A stretch of DNA of 64,000 bases from Apostichopus japonicus (GCF_037975245.1 NC_092564.1:28566984-28630983); one strand, 5' to 3'; counted from the stretch's first letter, positions 24,306-38,400 are shown. The notes: generated by a model from the sequence alone, not told the origin. Numbers and translations are program-made.

Positions 24306-27126
24306 AAACGTTAAGCAACTTTTTGAGTTCTGTTTGATAGAATCATCCACGACAAATTTCCATAAAAAGTTAGTTCATTAGATTGAGTATACTCAAGTTC
24401 ATTTTCAAATCAGAGCTCGTAGCACGTCGAGTTGTTTGACATTTTTCACGTACTTGCTAATGAGCTACCTTCTTCGCTTAAACCAGTTACAATGCTTTTT
24501 CTGGGTTAATATTGTTTTCTGAAGAAACAAACAAACACAAAAGACGCCTTTAATTAAGAAGTATGAAGAAGATGGGATTTTCCCTACATTCAAGTATCGC
24601 CTCTACGATTTAGAGTTTGTTTATAAGAATAATATCTTCCTGTCCTTCTACACTGCGCCCATACGAAAAGGAGGTCAGTGTTAAACGGAAAACCAAATGT
24701 AAATCATTCATATTGTAAAGGAAACTATTAATCTTTTCTTAATTTTCTTTTCACACGCCATGTAGTTTGTCTGCCCATCGGTTCTGTACGGAAACGAAAG
24801 ATGGACGCTCACGCTGTGATGTCTTATTGCGTTATTGTCCCTTTAAAGGAGCAGTATGAGGTGTTAAACCGTTCAAAATTGAGCAACCGCTTGCCTTACA
24901 TAACCACATTTAATTTGTCATTTGTTTAGTAATTGAAGCAGTGTTCCTGCAGCAGTCAGTGAAAACTACGACTAATGATTTGTTGAGCCCGAATTTTGAT
25001 GTTCAAAGTAAACTACGCTAGGTAGGCAGTTTAGGAAAGTAAGGGGTGTAGGTGTAATTTAACTCCGAAGAAAAATATGAATTAAAATAATATCTGTTAC
25101 ATTGCAATGCAATAAACTAACAAAATGGACTCATATCATATTCAATGATAGTTAATGGCATTAAAACGCAACAAGACGTTACTATTGCATGTTCGTTCTC
25201 TTGGAATTCAGTCTTACCCTTTTAAATACAAACGTAGACTCAGACAATCCTCCCTTTAAACAAAACAACAACAAAATAACTCTCAATATTGGTCCATGTT
25301 TGTTCTGCACCTCCCCAACCTCCCCGCACCCCCCCCCCCCCATATCCAGACATCTATACGTATATACACATGTAAACTAACATTCAAATTTATCGCCCCA
25401 TGCACTGAATTTCAAACAAAGAAACACAAAAAGTTAGAAGTATTCATGCAGTTGTCTTGAAGACTAAATTATTTCAAGGGTTCAAAAAAATGAAACATCA
25501 TAGAAATAGGGTAGGCGGATGTGATATGAAATTGGATTACTTGAAACTTCTAAAAGGTGGGAAAACCACGTAACTGTGGTTATTGAAGATATTTTATGAC
25601 ATGAGAATAGGTGTGGCCCCCCCCCCCCCTCCCCCTCCGATAACTTACAATCTTCTGTCATAAGACAACAATCGATACTCGAATTGTTTCCTACTTCAAA
25701 TCCTCACATAGTCGAAAAGGAAAACCCTTGAAAACTGACTGACAGGATTCATTTTGATTCAACTATGACTCTGCAGAAACGAAGATGTTGCCAAGTAAAT
25801 AAATAAATAAATAATCTGTAATTATGTACATATTGCAACACTCCTTTAAAGTCAGTGGTAACTGATTTAACCTGGATAGTTTATTTTATAAGTTTATAAA
25901 AACTTGGCTGGAAGAGATCATTTCTTCCTGTTACAGTTTCATAAATATTTAATTGATTGATCAAATAACAAATTGAATTTTTGCATTACATGTGACATAT
26001 GTAGAACACACGGAAGTGATAAGATTGACTTCATGCAAAATACAGTTAAGCCATGTTGGAGGGGTGGAGGGGGGGGGGGTGGGATGATGCACTCAGAACA
26101 TTATTAGGGTCTGTGGCTGCCGTTGTTTAAGTTGTAGTAATTATTATATAGACACTGCCGATCCAGGGCGAGGTAAATCATGCATGCCATGGATGTCATA
26201 GCATTTGTCGATAAGTAATTGATTGGAATGAAACCAATGGGAGTAGTTAGGTAAACAGATATCAAATATGAGTAACGATACACTATGATTGTGAGGCTTT
26301 CAGCTCGAATCTAGCAGGAGAGTAATCAAATACTATAAATATGTATCAATCAAACGTAAAACTGTCACACCGGTATAATAACTTGTAATAGTATACAATA
26401 AGTGTATATTGGCCTATATAGGCCTATATATAGGCCTATGTATATAGGCCTATATGTATATAGGCCTATATGTATAGGCCTATATACCCTATATATATAG
26501 GCCTGCACATATAGGCCTATATGAAGGCCTGCACTGGCTTACGTATAATGACATGCTCTCAAAACGGGATCAGTTCCATGACATCAGCTACTCAAGGGGG
26601 AGGGGGTGGGGGAATCAAGAGCATTTATCCCTCGTTTTTTTGGTCATAGGATCTTGTTGTGTATACTTTCTGCTCTTGAGCACCGTGGTATATGTTGGCC
26701 CGCATGATTTCTTTATGACCGTGCAAGTGACCCTAGTTCCGATGCAAGGCATACTTGGGGTCAATAATTGTATTAAATAGTTCTGTCCTTCTCTTCAATA
26801 CAAAAAGAGGGTTTTGTTTTAACTGCATCATGTGTAACTTGGCGTATAATAACTTAGGGAAGGAATAGGCTTTGTCAATTACCGTTTGGCTGTACACGTT
26901 AGCATGCTTCATGTGATATAACTCCGTAACGTATAGTTATACGTATACACTACTCCCAACTGCTATATACGCTATACTTATCATTTCGTTTGGGTGGAGA
27001 GACAATCTTAACGAATCCGCACCTCGGCGAACGTTATTATTTATATTTCTATTTGTCGCCAAATTTAGCGTTGTTAGTTGAGGCTGTATCAGACTATAGT
27101 ATACAAAGTGTGCGGAAAATATATAG
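24306..27126. other. Intergenic, no supportable gene
   Basis: Contains poly-C runs at about 25327 and 25617, a poly-G run near 26068 and the TAGGCCTA cluster. No coding signal. Confidence 0.6.
26405..26533. repeat. TATAGGCCTATA palindromic repeat cluster
   Basis: About ten copies of the self-complementary TAGGCCTA motif, spaced 10-25 bases apart by AT/GT dinucleotides. Any pair can form a cruciform. Confidence 0.85.
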
Positions 27127-27303
27127 GACACTTTCAAGGGCGGCGGAACCGGGGGGGCACAGGGGGCACGTGCCCCCCCCCCCACTTTTCCTCAGGTTAA
27201 AAATGTGCCCTTTTTCTACATAAAAATTTCTAAATAAAAAAAGAGTTTACAAAGCGAAACCCACGTCGAATGAAATATTTCGGGAGGTTTAAATGTTTAC
27301 TAC

Positions 27304-27684
27304 CATAGGCGTAGGAGCCCAATTTGATTTGGGGGGCTGTAACGACTTGCCCGAAAAATATTACCAAAATTTTTCGCGCGCTCCGCGCGCTTCAACATGT
27401 TAAATGTGCATATCATATGGCATGCGTCGGTTATTACATCGCATGCCAATAACATATATACAATCATTTGCCGTGTTATTACCCTTCCATTTTGGTTAGA
27501 ATTATTGGGGAAGTCGTTACAATAAATAATGATCATAATAATATCAGTTTAACCATTGAAAAACACATAGCAAATTATTTTTCTTTCAGTAGTTGCCCGA
27601 AAAATTCTCAGCAGATTGCCCGAATTTTCACCAAAAAAAAATGGGTTGGGGCTGCAGCCCCCCCCCCCGCCTCCTACGCCTTTG
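27304..27684. mobile_element. 381-bp nested hAT-like MITE
   Basis: The ends CATAGGCGTAGGAG and CAAAGGCGTAGGAG (right end complemented) match at 12 of 14 bases. They are flanked by perfect 8-bp duplications TTTACTAC at 27296-27303 and 27685-27692. It lies within the larger hAT-like element and must be younger. It has no coding potential. Confidence 0.85.
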
Positions 27685-28179
27685 TTTACTACCACAAGGC
27701 TTCTAAAATTCTGATGCCAAAAAAATCCTAATGCATTTCTAAAAATGCATTGCTATATTACATTGTGACTTTGTAATAAGCAGAAGCCATTTATAGCCTA
27801 CTATGAATAATGAGTGTAGTTTTAATATCCCATAACCTACCCCATTATTTCGTATTTTGACATATTTCATTTGCTTTCATGCATGTATCGATCGCGTACG
27901 TGTACAGGGACTTGGACTTTATAATGGTTTCACCTCATTTTGTACGAAATATCATAATCAAATTTCTGCAAAGTGCCCTTCGACGTTGGCCCCCCCCCCC
28001 AGAATAAAAGTGCTTCCGCCGCCCTTGGTGACATGAACTTCAAAATTTAGTTCTAGCATATTGACGAATATCTAAAATTAACTGGAAAATGACATAACAT
28101 AGAAACGTTGTGGGGGCACAGGGGGCACATGCCCCCCACTTTTCCTCAGGTTAAAAATGTGCCCTTTTTCTACATAAAA

Positions 28180-28367
28180 ATTGAGGTGTCTCAAGTTAGC
28201 AAGAGGCCGGGGAGCCAGAATGAACACTCGGGAAGGGCCGTTTCCAGCCCATCTGAGGGGTTTGTAAAACCAAAAATTTTCTTGTACGCTCCGCGCCAAC
28301 CGATGGTTGCGCTCCGCTCAAATAGTCGTACATACAACTTTGCAAATCCTGGCTACGCCCCTGACTT
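28180..28367. mobile_element. Partial insertion with a CTACGCCCCTG right end
   Basis: A segment absent from the first copy of the host element ends in GGCTACGCCCCTG, the complement of the CAGGGGCGTAGC end seen at 58430. A matching left end is not recognisable, so it is truncated or diverged. Its interior includes GCTCCGCGCCAACC and GCGCTCCGCTC motifs. Confidence 0.45.
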
Positions 28368-30686
28368 TTAATGAATTTCTGTGGGTCAAACACAAAGCTA
28401 TTTCGAATGGAAACAATTTGTAAGATATTGACAAGAAATAAAATCTAATCGGAAGTTTCCTACATTAGCAACTAGCATGTTTTCACCTCATTTTGTTTTG
28501 TCTTAAAAGAAAACTTGTTCCTTGTTTCCCAATTTGCACATTGAATATTGCAGTGCTAGTATGCATATTTTCCTTGAGGGGGGGGGGGGGCGTTGATGGA
28601 GTGATGTGTATACGCATATAAGATAATACAATAAGAGTTATAAAGGGTACTAAATATAAGGCTGCATCAGTCCAATCGAATTTCTGCAAAGTGCCCTTTG
28701 ATGTCGGTGCCCCCCCAGATTAAAAGTGCTTCCGCCGCCCTTGGACACTTTCGACCAAAACCAAACCGATCATATTCAATGGTTGCTTTTATTTGTCACT
28801 AAAGGTTACGAGGTTGTCATGGAGATTGTTATGATCCCATGAGGTCATCTATGGAATAGTTCTCCTCTGATTGAAAATCCATCTTATCCATTTAATTCTC
28901 AACATGGCGCCGACTAGTATCGTAAACAGTATACCAAACTTCCCAAATCGATATTAATGATACATCATTAATTCTTCTTCCACAACCACAAAAAAAAAAG
29001 AAGAAGCGAGTCTCCCTTCTTGCGAATCGAGCGGCATGCGTCTTTGGGTAAAACACTTCATTGAATTCAAGAGAAATACGACAGTAGAGACTGGAGAATT
29101 TAATGGCATAACAGAAAAAAAGTCAAAATAATACACGCTACTAAGATTTAACGGTCCATTTGCAATCACCGAATCATATATAAACAATTTTCATTCCCTC
29201 AGTTCCAATGACACCAAATAATAATAATATTATTCCCTATTTTCTTCTCCCCCTTCTCAGATACGATTCTTTTAAACAGTTATTAGATATTCTCACCGCT
29301 TGATTACCAATTTACCTCGCGGGTACTCTTGGAAAACGGAAATTATTAGAATGGTTTTGCCATCACGTCTGGTCATGAGACATACAAATCACACTAAGTG
29401 GATGAGTTTAAGGGTTTGTGACTGGAATTGAAGATGATAGATATGTTAACGGATGAATGTTCCATTACCATGCACAACTGAAACTGAAATAGCTATCTGG
29501 CTTCGATGTAAGCGAAATATTCCTTACGGGATTTTGTTCAATCAACTTTCTCTTATACTCTCTCTCCCCCTGTCTCTCTCTCTAAAAATAAAACACCCTT
29601 TTACAATTAAAACGTCCCTTAAAGGCACTCTATAACATTTCCATATCACTTTTAATTCATTCAAGTGAATTGAAATATGTTTTATTAGCATCGGTTTGTA
29701 TGATATCAACTGGATAGTTAGAAATGCATAATATTATATTGAATTGGGTAAGATTGAGGTTATTTCAATATAGAGGGCAGCATTGGCGCGATTATGAAGC
29801 TTTTATTGTCACATCACATGTTTGCCTTTGTAAAGTACCGATGGGCCTATATATACACGCACTGCACAATTTCATTGACATAGGAATGCCCATAGCGCAT
29901 TATTTGAAAACATGTCATGAAATTCGGTAAATTTGAACGGAAAAGAGTTGAAACATTGTAGCAAAGTCAGATCAAAGACTTTGTATAGAAACCTGACTTC
30001 GTACTAAAAGTGAAACTGTACTGTATTTTGTTTATGTCTTTGCCGTATAGAAGGAATACTTTTGTATGCATCACAGAATAGGTACAACATAACTGCAGTT
30101 AAACTGGTTTATCCTGGTGTAATTATCTGTTCATTCATTCCTTCATCCCCTATATCTTGTTATAAACATGATTTCCCTGCCATTTAATCAAAATTAACAG
30201 CTAATTTGGTGCCTCAGAGTTCATGTTTTCTCCTACTCCTGTGGTTCCTTTTCTGACCTACGAAAAAAGGGAGTTTTTGTTACCATCTTAGAAGTACGGC
30301 AAAGCAGATTCACGAAATGAACAGCCAAGTCGAACAAATACCCCGCACGTATGCGGACAAGTTGGCTTCATCATTATTGATATACGAATAATGGATTCAT
30401 TGACGGTCAGGATAACACACAAACGAGGGTATAACTGAAGCGGTTATACCCCCCCCCCCACCCTCACCCACCAATTGAGTTACCCAAGCATTAATGTCGA
30501 CGGTGTTCTGGCATTTGGCTAGTCAACTTTGGTGTATAACTGTCTTTCGTTGGTTCGATTCCTTGGATCGTTGCAGGACATTTGAACATTGCCTCGTTTG
30601 CTGATCGGAAGCCTGCAGTATAAATGATGATATACTATATTACTAACGTTAGTCCTATATGTTTGCTTCTATGGCCGCTTAACACT

Positions 30687-30879
30687 ACGATGTTAATAAC
30701 ATAATGCCAGCATTGTAAGATATGTGACATCGCATTTGGCTTTTTAGAAAAATAAGAAAAGAAATGAAAAAGAAATAAATGTAAGAAAAAAACGGGTGTG
30801 AGGGAATGAAACTGCCGAGCCATTAGCCTATCGGCGTTTGCCGCTCTAATGTCGCTTCAACGCCCCTGTACATTAGACA
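30687..30879. repeat. Left arm of a long-range inverted repeat
   Basis: It shares ACGGGTGTGAGGGAATGAAA, GTGACATCGCATTTGGCTTT and ATAATGCCAGCATTGT with the complement of 32154-32333. The order of the first two sub-blocks is switched between the arms, so the pair is rearranged. The distance between the arms is about 1.3 kb. Confidence 0.75.
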
Positions 30880-32153
30880 CGGAACTGATACATCGTATAC
30901 TTACAGTGTGTGATTAGTAACTATCATATAGGTTAAAATAATACAAGGGTGACTGTGTCAGTCATGATGACTTCAAATCAATGTCCGTCATTATTTATAC
31001 AGAGCTGTCTTTGCTGGCTGTTTACTTCTTTCCTTTGCGTTATTATGAGATCTTTCTAGGCTTATAAATGTATTTCATTTATGACGTCATATTCATAGTC
31101 ACGGCCGTATGTTGTCATAGAAATGTAATAAACAGCAGATTCAGTTACAGTAACCTTCAATTTATTTTCACCGGAATCATATCCTAAAATCAAAATGTGC
31201 AAACACTGGAAGAGAAAATATTACTTGTTATAGAGTTAGAATAAAATAATAAAGTCTTAGTCGGTAGGCTGTATATTAGAAAGCACAACAGTAATTGAGT
31301 TTACACTGCAGTGTGTATCCAATAGCAGAACTTGCATAAAACAAGATGAACGCCTTATCTAATTCTCTAGGGCCAAAATGTAGGTTATCACTAAGAATGG
31401 TTGTGAATTCCCAAGAGTATAGAAAGTGATAACTCTCACAGGTGAACACAAATTTGACAGAAGAGAATGAAGTATATAAGTGACAGGAAATGTATTATTC
31501 TTGATTAGAAGAATTCAGGCTTTTTGTAGCATTTCTTATGAATTCGTAGGATTAAAAATGCCTGCGAATAGTTTTAGTCGCGAGAGACTATACGTGAGAC
31601 TTAAAAGAGGAAACAGGATTATTGTATATTGCCCTTGAAGAAATTGGTGCATGCATGCATAGAGAAAGTGCAGTTATTGAATTAAGGCAGTGCTGGATGC
31701 CATATTAAATCCATTCATCTTTACAGCAAGAAGAAAGCAAAAGAGCGACCAGGAAATCAGATTAAGGAAGGCCAAACTTTTTATTGGAGATTAGTTTGCT
31801 ATTGTATCTTTCAGTTTTAAGTGTTGGCAGATACAACTTCGATGGATTCGATGAAGGGAAAAACACGCGACATTTGCTTTTATAGGTTTCTGTCTGTTAT
31901 TGTCTATAAAGTTTTCATATAACAGAGAGGAAATAGTGACAAAGCGACTTAACAACTTTTGCTTTTGATGCGTCTTCGAGGCAATCCAATGGATAAACGC
32001 ATTAGCGCTTATATATATGATACATTTTGCATAAACGCATCGTAAAATTTCAACAACGCGTTACAGAATATTGGAGGAAGCGTCATGGAAATTCTTATGA
32101 TACGCTCCGGACTATAGTGGGCGTGACTGCAATCCCGTTCTGAGACAGTTCAG

Positions 32154-32333
32154 ACTCTAATGTACGGGAGCGTTAAAGCGAAATTAGGTCGACAAAGAGA
32201 AACACCGATATAAGTTAATAGCTCGGCAATTTCATTCCCTCACACCCGTTTTATTTTTAACAATGCTGGCATTAATGTTATTAACATCATTTAACATCAT
32301 TGCTAAAAAGCCAAATGCGATGTCACATGATGC
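32154..32333. repeat. Right arm of a long-range inverted repeat
   Basis: Complementary partner of 30687-30879. It contains CATTCCCTCACACCCGTTTT, AATGCTGGCATTAATG and AAAAAGCCAAATGCGATGTC, each matching the left arm. Confidence 0.75.
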
Positions 32334-35296
32334 TCTTTGTGTGAGATGAATATTTTCTATATATTCTATATCATTTGTAGTTTCTTTAATGACAAGATGT
32401 AACTTCTAAGCTTCCACAGCGGTTTCAAATGATATTACGATGTAGGAATACCATGCATTTGTATGAAAATACCTTACGTTAAACACATAACGTACTAGGC
32501 CTATGGTTGTTTGCATGTGAAATCCAAGGAAAATACTTGAATATGTTGTTAATCAATTTCAAAACAATGGTAATGAACAAAAGAAAATCACAAAACACTT
32601 GTTATTTTGCCGAAAGAAAAAGAAACTAGTCTTATTGCATCTTAACAATCCTTGGTACCCCTGCCCTACCCCAACTACCCTCACTACCCCCATCTCCATA
32701 TCTCTCAATAAGGAACAAATCGATGACGGTTTGTTTCCAAATTTCATCAACTTGATTTCCTTGATAATGTTTAACTTTAAACAGTCGAGATAAAGAGATA
32801 CCTTCAGCGTACCGTTACAGAACACTGAGAACTTTCAATAGCAACATGCATACAAAACACAAATATCTAGCAGATTTATTCAATAAACAGTATAGCAAAA
32901 ACCATGATTGATTTATTGGCCTGTCAGCAGCTATTGTAAACTTATTATTTTGATTTATTAATTGATATTATTTTTCCAGGTGGTCTACTCAGAACATTAA
33001 GGCTTAATTGGAGTCACATTTCTTCCCCCTTCAACAACCTGATAAATATTGTTTTATAAGCATTTTTCTATCTGTAGGACGAACCATTTTGATATTATCG
33101 TTTATTTTTGTTTGTCTTAGATGAAGCGTGAGAATATTGCAAGGTTGCCCTTCTTTTTGTTTGGATAATACAGATATGTTAAAGGGATAGGGTCTCTCTC
33201 ACCATACAGTCAGACTTTACGTGCACGAATAAGGCAAGCTTTGGGAGGGTGCATCAAAAGAAGAAATAAATTCAAGTAGAACATGGAATAGTACAGTGTT
33301 TCAATGTACCCTTGAACCGGCAAGCTCACAATTAGTTTGTATAGCAAAAATGTAAAAACCCCTTAGAAGGTCCGGTGGAGGTGGGCGCGTGGGGGGGGGG
33401 GGTTCTCAAAGAACCCCTCAAAGATAGATCGATTTATTTCAAGACTGTGATTGACGACTACACCCATTGGAAAGCTATGTTTTTGTCTGTTAGGCCTATA
33501 CACCATAGGCATGGGCGTTATCATTCATGCATCCTTCAGAATATTAACATTAATTATAATTTAAAGAGTACTGACATAAAAAGGGAATTGAATTGGGAAG
33601 AAAGAGATATTTTGGGTCTTGTTTAACGTCATAGTCATGTCACGTTGGTAGAAGTGAATTTGAATGTAACTTTTTCAATTTACTTAGAAGTAACAAATGA
33701 TGACGTCATATCTATGATATAGGCCATTTCTCCACTTCGTAATAATGGATATATATGAACGTTATAAATATTGATAATATTCTCTTGATTTGTTGCCTAG
33801 CGATAATGCTAATCATAAAAACGAAATGAACTGCACCAATTTTATTAACTTATAGGTCATTAAACATTTATGACGAGGCACGGACAAAGTCGTACACGAT
33901 ATTGAAATCTGCCCTAAGGTGTATGCAGTATGCAGGAAAACTCATATGTTAGTTCTCATGCAGTTCGAATATAATTTAAAGGCTTGAACAGAAGAATATT
34001 TCTGAGAAAAATAGTAATTTTGTACAGTCATAAATAATGGAAATATGTAAACAGCCTTCTGATGAAATGATATTGTTGTTTAAATTAAGAACTCTTTCGA
34101 ATCGTACACCAAATTGTGGGACATTATATAAACATTGTTGACAGATTTCCTGAGATACTACGTCATCTTCTTAAGATACCTCTAGGATCGTCCATTAAAA
34201 AGTCTTACTTAAATTACAATGTAGATCGGCTATTCTTCATTTACACAGAGTTATTGAACGTATACCAAATACCATATACTGTCAATTTTTCCCCTTTATC
34301 CTTACATGTATATACTACTCTGTAATCCATAGTTTTAGGTAAACGAAACATAAATTAGGAATACTTTTAATTTGCCTAGAGCTTTAGCTGGGAAATAAGA
34401 TTAAAAGCACCAAAAAAAAAAATCCACTCTTGTAAAATGAATAGCGAATATATACTCTGCCTCTATTAAGGCAGTTAAAAGTTCCATAAACAAAGAACTG
34501 TTGTTGCTATTACGAGGCGCCAATCCAAAATTAGTCGTTAAGCTTAGTTAAACCTATAGTCTGTCCGACTTCGACAAGTTCTAGAGAACATCTTAATTTA
34601 TTAGTCTCCTTGTTTGCTATCATATAAAACTATTATCAAGGACTGTGTTGATAAATCAATGTTTTTTTTTTCTTTGGATGAAGCTGTGACTGGAAGTTCG
34701 CCTCCAATTCAGAGAACATTGTTAGTCACCAGACATGAATTTCAGAGTTATTTTAAAACGGCATTACGTCAACTATCAAAGCGCCTTGGAGTCGTGAACC
34801 CACAAGTGGCGTATTGTCATCTGGAGGGCTCGTTTACGCCAAAGAAAGGTTGAAAGAACATTGTTTAGATAGGAGGCGGGCGCCAAGTGAGCGAATGGCA
34901 GGCGTTGGAGTTAATCTTAAACTTCTTGAAGCAAGAATGAACATGAATCATTCTTAAGAATGTATCGTTTAAAGGAGGAAACCAAACCTCTACATGTTGA
35001 ATCGTCTGGATGATATAGGACGGTAATAGCTGAGAATGTGTTTTCATAAACTGTTTGTATAATAGACTGACGCGACGTTAAACGCTCAATCAAACATTCC
35101 AAACTGGATTATTTATAATAACTGATCAAAGAGAATCGTGAAATTCGGTGAACGATGATTTAACATTAAATGATAATTTACGTCACTGACTTTTTTCCCC
35201 TTCTTCTCCTTATATCAATAGTCACACAAAGCAGGAAGAGTGTAAGAAATAATGACCTACATTGAAAAAAAAAACGAAATGAGAAAAATATTAACA

Positions 35297-35331
35297 AGTA
35301 CTCATAATCCAATAACGTGTACAGATCGTAC

Positions 35332-35404
<73 letters not shown>

Positions 35405-35448
35405 ATATATTGTGTACGATCTGTACACGCGATTGGGTTATGAGTACT
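35297..35448. repeat. Hairpin with about 40-bp arms around an (AT)n core
   Basis: The left arm AGTACTCATAATCC...CGTGTACAGATCGTACACA pairs with the right arm (TGTGTACGATCTGTACACG...GGTTATGAGTACT), with three mismatches. The core is about 75 bases of AT, itself self-complementary. The whole 152 bases can fold into one hairpin. TGAGTACTGGT then repeats twice more to the right. Confidence 0.9.
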
Positions 35449-38400
35449 GGTATAATGGTTATGAGTACTGGTTATTAGTACTGGTTTTTACATACTTCCT
35501 TTGTTTTCCTTTGTCAAAGCTCAAAGTATGGACATATACTAGTACGAATGAATTCAAAACGGAAATATTGTCTACTTAGGACAGACCCCAACCAGCACGG
35601 TTAGTCATACACACAAGCGAGAATCATGGTTAGGGTTAGGGCTTAACCCCCTGTACTTGAAAATATAGAGCATGAAGGTATGTTAGGCAGACCTCTGTGG
35701 ATTTCTCATGGTTGACAATTTATAGGTTTTGTGTCAGTATTGCGGATGGTATGAAGATAAATCGTATTTGAGAACATATCCCATCCGGGCATTACACAGT
35801 TAAAGCTGTATATGAGGTGGCACGGATCTTTAGCTAATACATTATACACGGTACATCCGAGCAGATCTAAACCAGTATCGCGATGAATCTATATCGAATA
35901 TTGGCAATTGATCAAATGAAGACACCCTTACATATATACAATTTGTTCTGAAAATGTTGCATTTTTTTATATAATTATTTGATATAAACTAGTCAAGGTA
36001 TATATTACGGGAATTTAATATCTAGAAGTTTAAACAAATTGTAGCAAACTCGCGTCGGGCGGGGGGGGGGGGGGGGGGTTGGGATGGGATGGGATTGGTC
36101 ATTTGATGTAATATTTCCAAAAAGACAAAAACACAAACTTTAAGACACATTCATCGCCACCGCTGTGTGACTCGTAAGTGGAGATTTTCTTCTTCATTCT
36201 AAATTCATCTATTTAAATCCACCCGACGCAACGCTAATCTATGAATCTTTATGTCTAGTCTGCAGAGACGTTATTCGCGACGTAAAGATTGCGTAACATG
36301 AATGACCCTCGGCCTCCTTATTTAAACATCGCTTTCAAAGAGTTACATCTTCGTCCCATGTTTCTGTGCTACTTCTACTGTCGACACTCCCCCCACCTCC
36401 TTCCCCCACCACCACCATTTGTGTAGGCTATTGCGCAAACCATTGAAATATTCAATTGGCAAAATATTAAAGCCTCATCGAACCGCGTTCGAGTGATCGA
36501 GTCACATATAGATGCGGTAATCTTTGTGTTTGAATCTAGAAATATTTAGAAGCAAGTTAATGTATTTTGTTTTTAATCTATATGGATATCTCCAATGCAT
36601 GCTAAAGGCTTATGGCAGACGTGTCCGTAATGACATTCATATCAAATGGGAATTACCACCTTCCCATTGGCTAGGGAATAGACAAGGGCCCTCATCTTAT
36701 AACGCTTGGTTAGTAGAGTGTTAAGAGTACACACTATATTGAATACCGTATGCTTACTGTTTGGAAATAAAAAAAAAACTTCTCCTCGATATATTGAGTT
36801 GAATTGATAACAATCCCTCAGTGGTAATTCTCAACAAATCTATTCCGTAGATGTAAGAAGGCAAAAAAAAAAACAGAATCTGGAGCCATTTTAAGCCTTA
36901 CTGATGACACAGGCCATTATCCGGTGGCGCCGAGGATAAGGCTAATCGAGGGAAAATTGGAATAATAGTGAAAGATGCGAAAGACAAAATTTGGTCTATT
37001 AGCCACTTGAGGCTTTCTAAATGTTTATACCTAAAAGGGCAATATATATGTGATACATCTAGTTTGTAGATTTCCATGCAGTAATTTGAAAATATTTGTG
37101 AGATAGATGAGTGTGGCCAACTGCGGGATGTCTTACATCGTTAAAAGACATGAAGGTTTCTATTTAAAACAGATGTTACGAACGATATATTTAAAAAAAA
37201 ATATTTGAAATATCATCTTTAATCCTTCCCATGACGTTGTTTGTATTTATTAAAACGTAGAACATCGGAAATCTAACCCATTTACCCGATAAATCCTGAA
37301 CGTTTTGTTTTTCATACATTTAATTCAGTCAATCAGTGTTCGACAAAATTGACATTTTTCGAACTAATATGTATCAAACCATCCATACAATTTCTACACA
37401 TCAAAATGAGTCATCTCGACTTGAAACTTAGTTTTTTTTCTCGTAACATATGAAAAAAAAAACTTTATCGATCGTAGGTAATTATGGATCAGTTAATATG
37501 AAATATGACAATGAATGGTTGAAAGAAATATTACTGTTGGAGGGCCGCATACTCATGAATATTTATAGCCACTATAACCTCATATGGATCAAATTAAACC
37601 TATGAATTATTTATCAACTCGTGAAGTTGTTAAGACTAGAGCGAAATCTCTCCATATGAGTCAGCTGACGATAAATCACTGACATATTTCATATTTATAT
37701 CTCTCACAATTCCATCTTAGGGAATATTTCAACTAATGTTGTCCGTATTTTTATGTCTGTCAGTAATATTGACATAACAGAGTTAACTCTCGCAATAATT
37801 CGAAACTCCTGCTTATATAAAATATTGACGGTTCCCTTGAAGTATACATAGAGATATAGTCTTTGTCCGGCTTGCGGGAGACCCGAGTATTTTAGCCACT
37901 AATGTGTTCTGTTCCGGATGAAAGCGAGAATGAATGTTACTGTATGGCATTTTCTTCAAACCAATCGAACGACATGTGCAAACATTACATGTTATATAAA
38001 ACAACAAAACTGGAAAGTCTGCTTAATCGATCAGAAATATGATTTTAAGTCTTCAATTTTAGGTGTAGGCTCAATAGCCTAACGTTATCAAATCTAACAC
38101 TCAAAGGACGTTGGTATTCTGCTACGACTATTATCAATAAGCTATAAATATGCAATAATTTCTCACTGCCAAAAAATAAATAAAATTAAAAATATGTGAT
38201 AGGAGTTTAGATTTTTTTTTATTTCTTTCCACATGCAATACAAAAAAAATACCACAAAACGCGCAATGCATAAATGTTTAAAGAAGGAAACTTTATCGTT
38301 CTAATCATTTTTATTCAGTTGCAAATAGACAATCGAGTTACACAGCAGATGTCATCGGTTTGAACATTTAATTAAAGTTGACTTTATTGAATCGCCAAGT

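Larger units (their letters stand above)
27135..28743. mobile_element. hAT-like element with duplicated interior, host of nested insertions
   Basis: The terminal repeats are CAAGGGCGGCGGAA at 27135 and its exact complement ending at 28743. Both are flanked by the 8-bp duplication GACACTTT (27127-27134 and 28744-28751), the hAT hallmark. Inside, an extra right end lies at 28027 and an extra left-end body (GGGGGCACAGGGGGCACATG onward) begins near 28110, so the interior holds parts of two copies of the same family. Two other elements are inserted in it. No transposase frame is present; it is non-autonomous. Confidence 0.8.
28752..35296. other. Intergenic, no supportable gene
   Basis: Holds the long-range inverted repeat (30687-32333), poly-C at about 30449 and poly-G at about 33390. 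A frame at 34614-34853 shows a faint tyrosine-recombinase-like pattern, reported only as a finding. Confidence 0.55.

Noticed and set aside
35627-35650. Telomere-like GGTTAGGGTTAGGG
   Set aside because: Only two units; too short to indicate a telomere or an interstitial telomeric array.
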